From: Planctomycetota bacterium | GTDB taxonomy: Bacteria; Planctomycetota; Phycisphaerae; Phycisphaerales; UBA1924 | Assembly: GCA_003697045.1 (NCBI GenBank) | Contig: RFGK01000129.1 | Location: 1-33,729, forward strand | Reading direction: 5' to 3' | DNA: 33,729 nt | Program-made: the position numbers and the translations under genes | Shown: piece after piece, positions 19,065 through 29,341 of the stretch | Position numbering within the stretch: the stretch's first letter is position 1 | How the letters are laid out: each line of letters opens with the position of its first letter | Notes under the pieces: generated by a model | What the model saw: only the letters and a program-made list of their open reading frames with translations | Databases searched by the model: none | What the model was told of the DNA's origin: nothing

Positions 19065-20831
19065 ATGAAAGCTCGTTGGGGTCTGATTGCCACTTCGGCC
19101 GGTGCGCTCATTCTGTTCGTGCCACACGCACCTGCCCAGACGCTCTGGTTCACCAACGTCACCGATGACGTCGGCGCCACATTTACACCTACGCGAAGCC
19201 CGCGGTACGGTTTCATGGGAGCCGGAGGCCTGGCCGCAGATTTCAACAATGACGGATATGCGGACCTGTTCCTCCTCGGAGGACCCGGACGCCGCGACGC
19301 ACTGTTCATCAACAACGGCCTCGATGCCGACGGAAACTTCTCCTTCACCGACGAGGCCGAAGCGTGGGGCCTGCCCGAGCCACATCACTCCTTCTCGTGC
19401 TCCGCTGCTGATTTCAACAATGACGGCCTGCTCGACCTGTTCATCACCAGCTACGGCCCCGGCAACGGCTCACCCTCGCCCGGCTACCACAAGCTCTATC
19501 GAAACAACGGACCCGACGCCGACGGAAACTGGTCCTTCACCGACATCGCCGCACAAAGCGGATGCAACCTCCTCGTCCCCGGATTGACCGATGGCACCGG
19601 ATCAGCATGGGGAGACTACGACCTCGACGGCGACCTCGATCTGCTCGTCGCATGCTACCACCGCACCGCCTTCGGAAACCGCCTCTATCGCAATGATGGA
19701 CCCGACGGCTTCGGCGGCGTCATCCTCACCGACGTCACCGACAACGTCGGAATCCGCTCCATGATGGCAGGATTCGTCCCCGGATTCGTCGACATGAATC
19801 ACGACCGATACCCCGAGCTGCTCATGGTCGCCGACACCGGCACAAGCCACTACTTCGTCAACAACGGCGACGGAACCTTCTCCGACCAGACCCCCTCAGT
19901 CCAGGACCTCTCAGGAGCCAACGGCATGGGCTCGGCCGTCGGAGACCTCAACAGCGACGGGCTCCTCGACTGGTACGTCTCCGGAAGCTACTACGACTTC
20001 CTCAACGGGCCGGGTAATCTGCTCCTCATCCAGAACCCCGACGGCACCTTCAACAACATCGCCCCCGGCACCCCCGTCCAGGACGGCGGCTGGGGCTGGG
20101 GCGTGCTCATGGTCGACCTCAACCACGACCGCCTCATCGATCTCGTCGAGACCAACGGCTTCGGCGGCGAATACGGCAACGAACAGTCCTACCTCTACTT
20201 CAACCGTGGAAACCTCGTCTTCGAAGAAGTCGCCCTCGACGTCGGTTTCGTCCACACCGGAGAAGGACGAGGCCTGCTCAACGCCGACTTCGACAACGAC
20301 GGCGACGAAGACCTCGTCGTCATCGCAACCGGTGAACCCGTCGCAGTCTACGAAAACCACCTGCTCGAACCCGGTCAGCCCGAGCCCGACAACGCCCACT
20401 GGCTGCGCATCGAAATCGACACCCGCGCACGCGACTCCCTCTCCCCCTTCGGCATGCACACCCTCATCACCCTCGTCACCGGCAATCAACACGAAATCCT
20501 CGTCATCGACGGCGGATTCAACCACTCCTCTCAGGGTGAAATCGGCGCACACGCCGGACTCGGCAACGTCAGCACCGTCGATTACGTGCGATTCCGCTTC
20601 TCCGACGGCTCATACTTGACCCTCGCAAACGTCAACGCCGACCAGATCCTCCGCGTCAACGCTCCTTTCAACCCCGCCGACTACGACAACTCCGGAACCC
20701 TCGACTTCCTCGACGTGATGGCATTCATCAACGGCTACATGAGCGACAGCCTCACCAGCGACCACAACGGCGACTGGACGCTCGACGTTTACGACCTGCT
20801 GGCATTCCTCAACGACTTCGTCTCCAACTGA
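19065..20831 (+). CDS. Secreted FG-GAP/VCBS repeat protein with ASPIC/UnbV-like region and C-terminal dockerin-like domain
   Basis: Signal peptide MKARWGLIATSAGALILFVPHAPAQT; repeated DFNNDGYADLFL, DFNNDGLLDLFI, DYDLDGDLDLLV and DFDNDGDEDLVV motifs; HWLRIEIDT...GGFNHSSQGEIGAHAGLG is UnbV-like; C-terminus DYDNSGTLDFLDVMAFI...DHNGDWTLDVYDLLAFL. SD GGGAGAAG upstream of ATG 19065. Confidence 0.88.
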   Translation: MKARWGLIATSAGALILFVPHAPAQTLWFTNVTDDVGATFTPTRSPRYGFMGAGGLAADFNNDGYADLFLLGGPGRRDALFINNGLDADGNFSFTDEAEAWGLPEPHHSFSCSAADFNNDGLLDLFITSYGPGNGSPSPGYHKLYRNNGPDADGNWSFTDIAAQSGCNLLVPGLTDGTGSAWGDYDLDGDLDLLVACYHRTAFGNRLYRNDGPDGFGGVILTDVTDNVGIRSMMAGFVPGFVDMNHDRYPELLMVADTGTSHYFVNNGDGTFSDQTPSVQDLSGANGMGSAVGDLNSDGLLDWYVSGSYYDFLNGPGNLLLIQNPDGTFNNIAPGTPVQDGGWGWGVLMVDLNHDRLIDLVETNGFGGEYGNEQSYLYFNRGNLVFEEVALDVGFVHTGEGRGLLNADFDNDGDEDLVVIATGEPVAVYENHLLEPGQPEPDNAHWLRIEIDTRARDSLSPFGMHTLITLVTGNQHEILVIDGGFNHSSQGEIGAHAGLGNVSTVDYVRFRFSDGSYLTLANVNADQILRVNAPFNPADYDNSGTLDFLDVMAFINGYMSDSLTSDHNGDWTLDVYDLLAFLNDFVSN

Positions 20832-20832
20832 A

Positions 20833-20852
20833 CTGTGCCTCGAAAGGCACAG
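20833..20852 (+). terminator. Perfect 8-bp hairpin immediately after the FG-GAP gene stop; lacks an adjacent T tract
   Basis: CTGTGCCT-CGAA-AGGCACAG directly follows the TGA; a T run (tttttt) occurs only about 35 nt later. Confidence 0.4.
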
Positions 20853-20914
20853 AGCGATGCGCTCGTGGACCTCACGCCGCGGGCCATCTTTTTTGTGCGC
20901 CATACCATGCCGCG

Positions 20915-21220
20915 ATGAGCACACAACGCTCGCAGTTCGTCTGCATTCTCGAACCCGTGCGCGCCGGCACGCCCGAATCACCCACGCCGGAAGAAGCCGA
21001 ACTCATTGCACGCCATTTCGACTACGACTGCCGCAAGCGTGATGAAGGTCTCCTCATCCTCGCCGGACGCTCGCTCAAAGCACCCTGGATCGGCATCTTC
21101 ATCTTTGAAGCAGATTCACCCGATCACGCCAGGCACATCGTCGCCGACGATCCGGCCGTCCTTGCAGGTATTTTCACTGCTCGCGTGCAACCTTTCCGCG
21201 TCGCACTGACACGCACCTGA
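20915..21220 (+). CDS. YciI-like (dimeric alpha-beta barrel) protein
   Basis: ELIARHFDYDCRKRDEGLLILAGRSLKAPWIGIFIFEADSPDHARHIVADDPAVLAGIFTARVQPFRVAL fits the YCII family pattern. Confidence 0.82.
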   Translation: MSTQRSQFVCILEPVRAGTPESPTPEEAELIARHFDYDCRKRDEGLLILAGRSLKAPWIGIFIFEADSPDHARHIVADDPAVLAGIFTARVQPFRVALTRT

Positions 21221-21273
21221 CCGTTCCCGGGCGTGAGTCCTGCCAGCCAGGCCGTGCGCCATCAACACGACCC

Positions 21274-21864
21274 TCAACGCTCGCCTTCGGAAAAAAGCGC
21301 CTCGATCTGTTGTGCCCATGCGTTGATCGCGTCGCGTGCATCGTCCAGCTCGCTGAATGCGTCCAGCTCCGCACGATCGCCCTTTCGCATCTCCACCATC
21401 GCCCAGAGCTGACGACCCTCGGCGTCCACCAACTCCGCCTCGATCGCAGCCCCGCCGAGCCCGGCGCCAGACATCTTCGTCCCCGGATGCAGGTTCAACA
21501 ACCACACACCCTTGCGGATGCGCGTCAGTGCCATGCGAAACCGGGCCGCCGTGCCGTCGCCCTGACCGACCACCTCCCGATGCGCGCCGATCGCAGCACG
21601 CATTGCTTCGTGCAGCTCCGCAGCGATTTGTCCTGCCTGCTCATCCGATACGTTTGACTTTGAATCGAGCCGAAGCTCGACCGGCTCGACATACACGCCC
21701 TGCACCTGATCGATCGCGTCGGATCCCGCGACGAACACTTTGCCACCATCAGCCCCATCGAGATGGGCATAGGTCGAGAGAAACCCCGTGCGCTTCGCTT
21801 CTGCCGAACACCCGGCGAGCACCGCGCACCCCGCCACCAGAATCACCCGGAACACTGTTCGCAT
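21274..21864 (-). CDS. DUF3313-like lipoprotein
   Basis: MRTVFRVILVAGCAVLAGCSAEAKRTGFLSTYAHLDGADGG has the lipobox LAGC and the GFLxxYxxL opening typical of DUF3313 proteins; the C-terminal part DARDAINAWAQQIEALFS also fits. Confidence 0.7.
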   Translation of the reverse strand: MRTVFRVILVAGCAVLAGCSAEAKRTGFLSTYAHLDGADGGKVFVAGSDAIDQVQGVYVEPVELRLDSKSNVSDEQAGQIAAELHEAMRAAIGAHREVVGQGDGTAARFRMALTRIRKGVWLLNLHPGTKMSGAGLGGAAIEAELVDAEGRQLWAMVEMRKGDRAELDAFSELDDARDAINAWAQQIEALFSEGER

Positions 21865-21961
21865 GAGCCCAAGCCTGCCCGTTTCCATGGTTCGCATCTG
21901 TCACACCATATCGCCTGCGGGGAGCAAGCATACGCCGCCGACCGTCGACCCCTTCTCCCGC

Positions 21962-22699
21962 TCACCTGTCATCAACAAATCGAACCACGCCCCACCGCAG
22001 CGGCAGGTGCATGTCGATCAGCCCCATCGGCGACCACACCCAGTTGTGCTCCGCTCGTCCCTCAATCTTCCGATACCGCCCATCGACGATCCGCGTATCC
22101 CACTCGACGCGGGAAAAGTTCACCAGCCACTCGTCACCAGCACGCGGCGGACACCGCGCACCTTCATGCTGATCAAACGCCGCAAAGGGCATCGCAACCT
22201 CGACCGACCAGCCGCGATCCACATCGGACGGGTCGTTCAACGTCCCGTCCACATGCACGGCCGTCCGCAGCCCCCTGATGCACCAGTCGCTGTCGGCCGT
22301 GCCCCCCTCGCGGTAGGGCACCCGCAGCAGCAGGTCCCACACCGTATTGAGCGCATTGATCTCAAACTCGTAGTAGTTTCTTGCGTCGCAGCTCGGGTTG
22401 AGAAAAATCTCAAAATCATTGTCGTGAAAGATCACCGAGTTGCGCTCGGTCAGCGTCGCCCACACGTGCGGCTCTTCCAGCTCCGCCGCAACATACAGCC
22501 ACGTTTCGTCCCACAGCATCTTCGCCCGCGTGCGAAACCGCGGCCTGGGCTTTGACTCACCCTCAATATCCACGAAATCATCAGTCCAAGGCGCCGCCGC
22601 CCAGAACGACTTGTCCACCCGCCCGTCGAGCTGCTCGAGCGCAAAGGGTGCACGCCGACAGTCATATCGCTTCGCAGCCGGGGCCGGTGGAAGATTCAT
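21962..22699 (-). CDS. CBM9-like (carbohydrate-binding family 9-like) protein
   Basis: LDGRVDKSFWAAAPWTDDFVDIEG...KMLWDETWLYVAAELEEPHVWATLTERNSVIFHDNDFEIFLNPSCDARNYYEFEINALNTVWDLLL...RGWSVEVAMPFAAF...WLVNFSRVEW. Start uncertain: ATG 22699 or ATG 22720. Confidence 0.82.
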   Translation of the reverse strand: MNLPPAPAAKRYDCRRAPFALEQLDGRVDKSFWAAAPWTDDFVDIEGESKPRPRFRTRAKMLWDETWLYVAAELEEPHVWATLTERNSVIFHDNDFEIFLNPSCDARNYYEFEINALNTVWDLLLRVPYREGGTADSDWCIRGLRTAVHVDGTLNDPSDVDRGWSVEVAMPFAAFDQHEGARCPPRAGDEWLVNFSRVEWDTRIVDGRYRKIEGRAEHNWVWSPMGLIDMHLPLRWGVVRFVDDR

Positions 22700-22718
22700 C
22701 ACGCGATACCATAGCGGC

Positions 22719-25205
22719 ATGTCCGATCGACCCGCCGCGGTCTGCCAGTCCCTCAATCCCGAACACTGGACGGTCCGCGCCGTCGATCCCGGCCCCGACG
22801 CTCCCGACCAGGTCCGCAACGCCGTCTTTCGCTCAAGTCTGCCCGGATGCGTTCATCTCGATCTGATCCGCGCCGGCGTGATCGAACACCCAAACCACCG
22901 ATTCGCAGAGCGCAACATGCGCTGGGTCGGCCGCACCGGGTGGATCCTCGCCGCCGAGTTTGCTGCTGACGAGCGCGTCTTCGCCCATGAGCGCACAGAG
23001 CTGGTCCTCCGCGAAGTTGATGGCATCGCCGACGTCAGGCTCAACGGACGCCGACTCGGTCGCACCGCCTCCAGCTTTCTGACACACCGTTTCGATCTGA
23101 CCAACCAACTCACAAAAAGACGCAATCGCCTCGAACTGCATTTCGAGCCGACGCTCACATACATCCACCGCCAGCTCGACCTGCTCGGCGCACGCCCGTA
23201 CAACGGCGACGAGCAGGGGTGGGACCCATTCCCCTGCCTCCGCGCACCGGCATGCATGTTCGGGTGGGACTGGCACCCACGCGTCCCCACAAGCGGGCTC
23301 GTCGAAGCCGCCATCGAGTCGTGGTCGTGCGCACGCCTGCGGGCGGTCCGGCCTCGCACCGATCAGCAACCCGACGGCTCGTGGATCTGCCACATCGACA
23401 TCGAACTGGAATACACACGCCCATGCCCCCTGCATATCGCCGCCGTGCTGCGCGACAGTGAACGCGATATCGCCCTCGAATCGACCGACCTCCACCCCGA
23501 CGCCCACACAGCACAACTCCAACTGCGCGCACACAACGTGAAGCCCTGGTTCCCCCGTGGCTGCGGCGAGCAAAAGCTCTACGACCTCCACCTCTGGATC
23601 CGCTGCCAAGACGGCACCACGCTGGACGACTGGATCGGACGCATCGGCTTTCGCACCGTGCGCCTCGATCAAACCGGCGGCGCGCACACATTCGTCATCA
23701 ACGAGTGCCCGATCTTCTGCAAGGGTTCAAACTGGGTTCCAACCCGGGTCTTTCGGGCCGAAGCCTCGCCGGAGACAGTCCGAAGACAGGTCGAACAGGC
23801 AGCCCGGGCACACATGAACATGCTGCGCGTCTGGGGCGGCGGACGCTACGAACAGGACGAGTTCTACCACGCATGCGATGAGCTGGGCATCATGGTCTGG
23901 CAGGACTTCATGCTCGCCTGCGCCATGTACCCCGAACAGGGAGAACTGCCCGGACTGATCACACGCGAAGCCCATGAACAAATCTCAAGACTGTGCGCTC
24001 ATCCATCGGTCGTGCTCTGGTGCGGAGGAAACGAAAACGTCTGGGCCCGACAAGCCTGGGGCTGGAGCGAGCGCCTCGGCGAACAGTCCTGGGGAGAACA
24101 ATACATCACACACACATTTGCCCACGCCTGCGCACAGCTCGATCCGACACGCCCCTACCGAATCAACAGCCCCTCCTCAGGCCCCGGCGCAGGATCCATC
24201 CACGCCGATGCCAACTCTGCCGAACAGGGCGATCGACACACCTGGGACCGACAGTTCGATGGATACCGCGAGCTCATCACCCGCTTCACCAGTGAACTCG
24301 GACACCAGGCCCCGCCCGTGTGGCGCACGCTCGCCGATGCGATTGGACCTGAACAGATGCGTGTCGGGTCGGAAGCCATGGAGTTTCGCCAGCGCGCCAC
24401 CGCCGGCAACGCCCCGATCTTCACACGCGCCATGGAGTCGGTCTTCGGACGCGAGCCACAGGACTTTGACGAGTGGCTGTACGCTGCGCACGTCTTGCAG
24501 GCCCGTGCGCTGGCCCTGGCAGGCGAGTGGCACCGCCTCCACTGGCCGCGATGCGCCGGGTTGCTCACCTGGCAGCTCAACGACTGCTGGGCAGGTCCAA
24601 CCTGGTCCATCATCGACGCGGACGGACGGCTCAAACCGGCCTACTACGCGCTGCGGCGCGCCTTTGCCCCACAGCTGTGCGCGCTTCACCCCATTGATGG
24701 GGTCTTGCGCCTCGCCCTTGTCAATGACACGCCCGATGCGTTCGAAGGAACGATCACCCTTCGACGCATGGATTTCCAGGGCCGCCCGCTCGCCGAACAA
24801 GCACTGCCCATCGCCGTCGAGCCCCGCTCAAGTATCATCGCAGCCGATGCCATCGATCTGGTCGGAGAGCCCGACGACGAATCCTCCGAACTGCTCATCG
24901 CCGAAGGCTTCGGCCTGCGCAGCGTGTGGTTCTGGAGACCCGACAAGGACCTTGCCTATCCAAAGCCGATCTGCCGCGGAAAAGTCCAGCCGGCCGACGG
25001 CGGCTACCACCTGCACCTGCACGCCCAGACCCTCATCCGCGAGCTGATGATCGACGCATCACGCCTCGCGCCCGATGCCGAATCCGACGATCAACTCTTG
25101 ACCATGCTCCCGGGCGAACGAAGGACCGTGCTTGTGCGCACGGACGCATCGTTGAATGAACACGACCTGCTGCGCCCGCCGGTGCTGCGCTGCGCAGGCG
25201 CATGA
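22719..25205 (+). CDS. Beta-mannosidase (GH2 family)
   Basis: SLPGCVHLDLIRAGVIEHPNHRFAERNMRWVGRTGW; FCKGSNWVPTRVF; MNMLRVWGGGRYEQDEFYHACDELGIMVWQDFMLACAMYP; acid/base region CGGNENVWA; nucleophile region RFTSELGHQAPP. Confidence 0.93.
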   Translation: MSDRPAAVCQSLNPEHWTVRAVDPGPDAPDQVRNAVFRSSLPGCVHLDLIRAGVIEHPNHRFAERNMRWVGRTGWILAAEFAADERVFAHERTELVLREVDGIADVRLNGRRLGRTASSFLTHRFDLTNQLTKRRNRLELHFEPTLTYIHRQLDLLGARPYNGDEQGWDPFPCLRAPACMFGWDWHPRVPTSGLVEAAIESWSCARLRAVRPRTDQQPDGSWICHIDIELEYTRPCPLHIAAVLRDSERDIALESTDLHPDAHTAQLQLRAHNVKPWFPRGCGEQKLYDLHLWIRCQDGTTLDDWIGRIGFRTVRLDQTGGAHTFVINECPIFCKGSNWVPTRVFRAEASPETVRRQVEQAARAHMNMLRVWGGGRYEQDEFYHACDELGIMVWQDFMLACAMYPEQGELPGLITREAHEQISRLCAHPSVVLWCGGNENVWARQAWGWSERLGEQSWGEQYITHTFAHACAQLDPTRPYRINSPSSGPGAGSIHADANSAEQGDRHTWDRQFDGYRELITRFTSELGHQAPPVWRTLADAIGPEQMRVGSEAMEFRQRATAGNAPIFTRAMESVFGREPQDFDEWLYAAHVLQARALALAGEWHRLHWPRCAGLLTWQLNDCWAGPTWSIIDADGRLKPAYYALRRAFAPQLCALHPIDGVLRLALVNDTPDAFEGTITLRRMDFQGRPLAEQALPIAVEPRSSIIAADAIDLVGEPDDESSELLIAEGFGLRSVWFWRPDKDLAYPKPICRGKVQPADGGYHLHLHAQTLIRELMIDASRLAPDAESDDQLLTMLPGERRTVLVRTDASLNEHDLLRPPVLRCAGA

Positions 25206-25277
25206 CGCGACGCCCTGCTTTCCAGCAATGCTGATGTCGAGCATCGGATCACCGACCATTCGATCGCACGCACCGGC

Positions 25278-26553
25278 TCAACGGCGCCTGGCATAGCGAT
25301 CCGCACGAAATGGCTCAGGGTCAAAGCTCGGCGGCTGTCCCGTCATCAGCTCGGCCAGCAGCCTGCCCGTACCCGGCGCCGTCTTGAGCCCGGTCATCTG
25401 GTGACCCGTCGCAAGCCAGAGATTCTCATAACCTCCTGCACGCCCAATCATGGGCATGCCATCAGGCGTACACGGGCGCAGCCCGCGCCAGAGCCGGACC
25501 TGCCTGGCCGGGTCGGCAATCGCCAGCATGCCCGCAGCCCCCTTCGCAATCGCACGCACCCGACGCATGTTCACCGACAAATCAAGCCCGACAATCTCCA
25601 GCGTGCCCGCAAGACGCAACACCTCATCGTGCGGGTTGATCCCGATCTTGCGCTCCGCAAGAAATATCGAACAGCCCGGATGCCGATCAAGCTTGGGGAG
25701 AAGAAACGAATAGCCCTTCGCACCAAGGATCGGCACACGCAGCGCAAAAGCGCGCCCGAGCTGGCCCGACCACGCCCCCGCCGCCAGCACGAACTGATCA
25801 GCTCGATACGTCCCACGCGTCGTCTGAACCGAATGCACCGTGCCGGCCCGGCGCTGCACATCCAGAACCTCGGCATCCTCGTAAAGCGTCACCCCGGCCG
25901 CCCGCGCATCCTCCGCAAGCGCAAGCACCGCCCGGTCGGGCTCACACTGCGCATCACGCGGATAGAAGATCGCCCCAACCTGTCGACCCTTGATCACAGG
26001 CTCGCGCGCACGCACCTGCTCAGCCGAGAGCACCTCATACGGCACTCCGAACGGCTCACACATCGCCGCAAGCCGCCGACCCTCATCAAAACCCGCCTGC
26101 GACTCGTAGACCGACAACATCCCCCGGCGGGCGTACCCGAATGAACGATCCGATCGCTCAGACAGCTCCTCCCAGGCATCCGTACTGAAGTTGCAAAGTT
26201 CGACCAGAGCACGCGTGTTGCGCTCAAAACGATCCCAGTCGCGGCCGGAAAGCGCAAAGCCCAGCAGCCAGCGCGCCAGCGACAGGCTCAGCCTCGGCTT
26301 GATGTAAAACGGACTCTCCCCGTCCAACAGCCACGGCAGCGCCCTTCTGACCTGCCCCGGTGCTGCCAGAGGCCGGGCAAGCGAGGGCGTCAACCAACCC
26401 GCATTGCCGAAACTGCACGCATGCCCGATGCGATCCCGTTCCAAAACCGCGACCGACGCACCACGTCGCGCCAGCTCGAGCGCACAGGCAACGCCAATGA
26501 CTCCTCCCCCGATGATCGCAATGTCAAAACTGTTCTCGTCCACGACGTCCCGA
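25278..26553 (-). CDS. dadA: FAD-dependent D-amino-acid dehydrogenase (DadA-like)
   Basis: FDIAIIGGGVIGVACALELARRGASVAVLERDRIGHACSFGNAGWLTPSLARPLAAPGQVRRALPWLLDGESPFYIKPRLS; C-terminal WRGLRPCTPDGMPMIGRAGGYENLWLATGHQMTGLKTAPGTGRLLAELMTG. Start uncertain (GTG at 26553 proposed). Confidence 0.87.
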
Positions 26554-26773
26554 CGACCGAGCAAGAAGTGCGAGCCAGATCGTAGGAGCTCAGACCATGC
26601 CAACAGAATGCCCCGAACAGGGTAGTACCGGCCGGAAATTGACTTGACCGACGCATGCCGCACACCAGACCCGCAAAGGGGGCAAGCGTGTCGGCAAAGC
26701 CCGCGCGTCACCACTCAACTCGCGCACGCACAAGCACAACCGCACGCGGAGAATCCGTCGCGAGACCGTCGTC

Positions 26774-26802
26774 AATCTCCAAAAGTGGGGATGAATCTCC
26801 AC
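26774..26802 (+). promoter_or_regulatory. Candidate alternating hairpin element in the prkA leader
   Basis: Direct repeat aatctcca (26774-26781 and 26794-26801) flanks tggggat (26786-26792). The central segment can pair with either copy as a 7-bp stem with a 4-nt loop. Confidence 0.35.
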
Positions 26803-26962
26803 CTTTCTCGAAGATTCGACGCGCGACGGTCAGAACCAGAACAGCGCCCCCTGGAATCACGTATCGGACGTCGGGGACTGCTCCAAAGTCCTGTTGTGCG
26901 CCCTTCCGACAGGCTGCGGCGCACCGTTCGGGATGTGCGAGCGTTTCCGACCGCTCAGACGA

Positions 26963-26984
26963 ACGATCGATCCTGACGATCGAT
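26963..26984 (+). repeat. Direct repeat ACGATCGAT (two copies, 13-bp period), operator-like
   Basis: acgatcgat at 26963-26971 and 26976-26984, each containing a CGATCG palindrome, upstream of prkA. Confidence 0.4.
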
Positions 26985-27089
26985 GCGCTTCGATTTGATG
27001 AATCCGGGGACGAGTTTACCGATAACAAGGATGAGTCCAACTCCCGGTGTCGACAAGGCGTCGGGTCGACCCTCAAGGAGGGCACAATC

Positions 27090-29204
<2,115 letters not shown>

Positions 29205-29223
29205 TCACCCGCTCCGCCGACCC

Positions 29224-29255
29224 AAAGCCTCCCGCACACCCCGGGAGGCTTTTTT
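29224..29255 (+). terminator. Rho-independent terminator after prkA
   Basis: aagcctccc-(gcacacccc)-gggaggctt followed by ttttt. Confidence 0.92.
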
Positions 29256-29341
29256 CATGCACAAGAACACGCCGCCCCGAACCCGAATGCGTGCGCGTCA
29301 AGTGCAATCGACCCCGGCCGGACCTGCACACCGTTCGATGC

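Noticed and set aside
25220-25250. ATGCT...AGCAT inverted repeat between the beta-mannosidase and dadA ends
   Set aside because: Only 5 bp with no T tract; expected by chance.
26995-27030. Possible sigma70-like promoter (TTGATG ... GATAAC)
   Set aside because: The spacer is about 20 nt and the -10 match is poor; not enough support in a GC-rich genome with unknown promoter consensus.
26655-27089. N-terminal extension of the 849-aa prkA ORF
   Set aside because: The upstream 145 codons are Arg/Ser/Thr-rich without family similarity. The strong SD and GTG at 27090 fit the normal PrkA N-terminus, so I treat the region as a leader.
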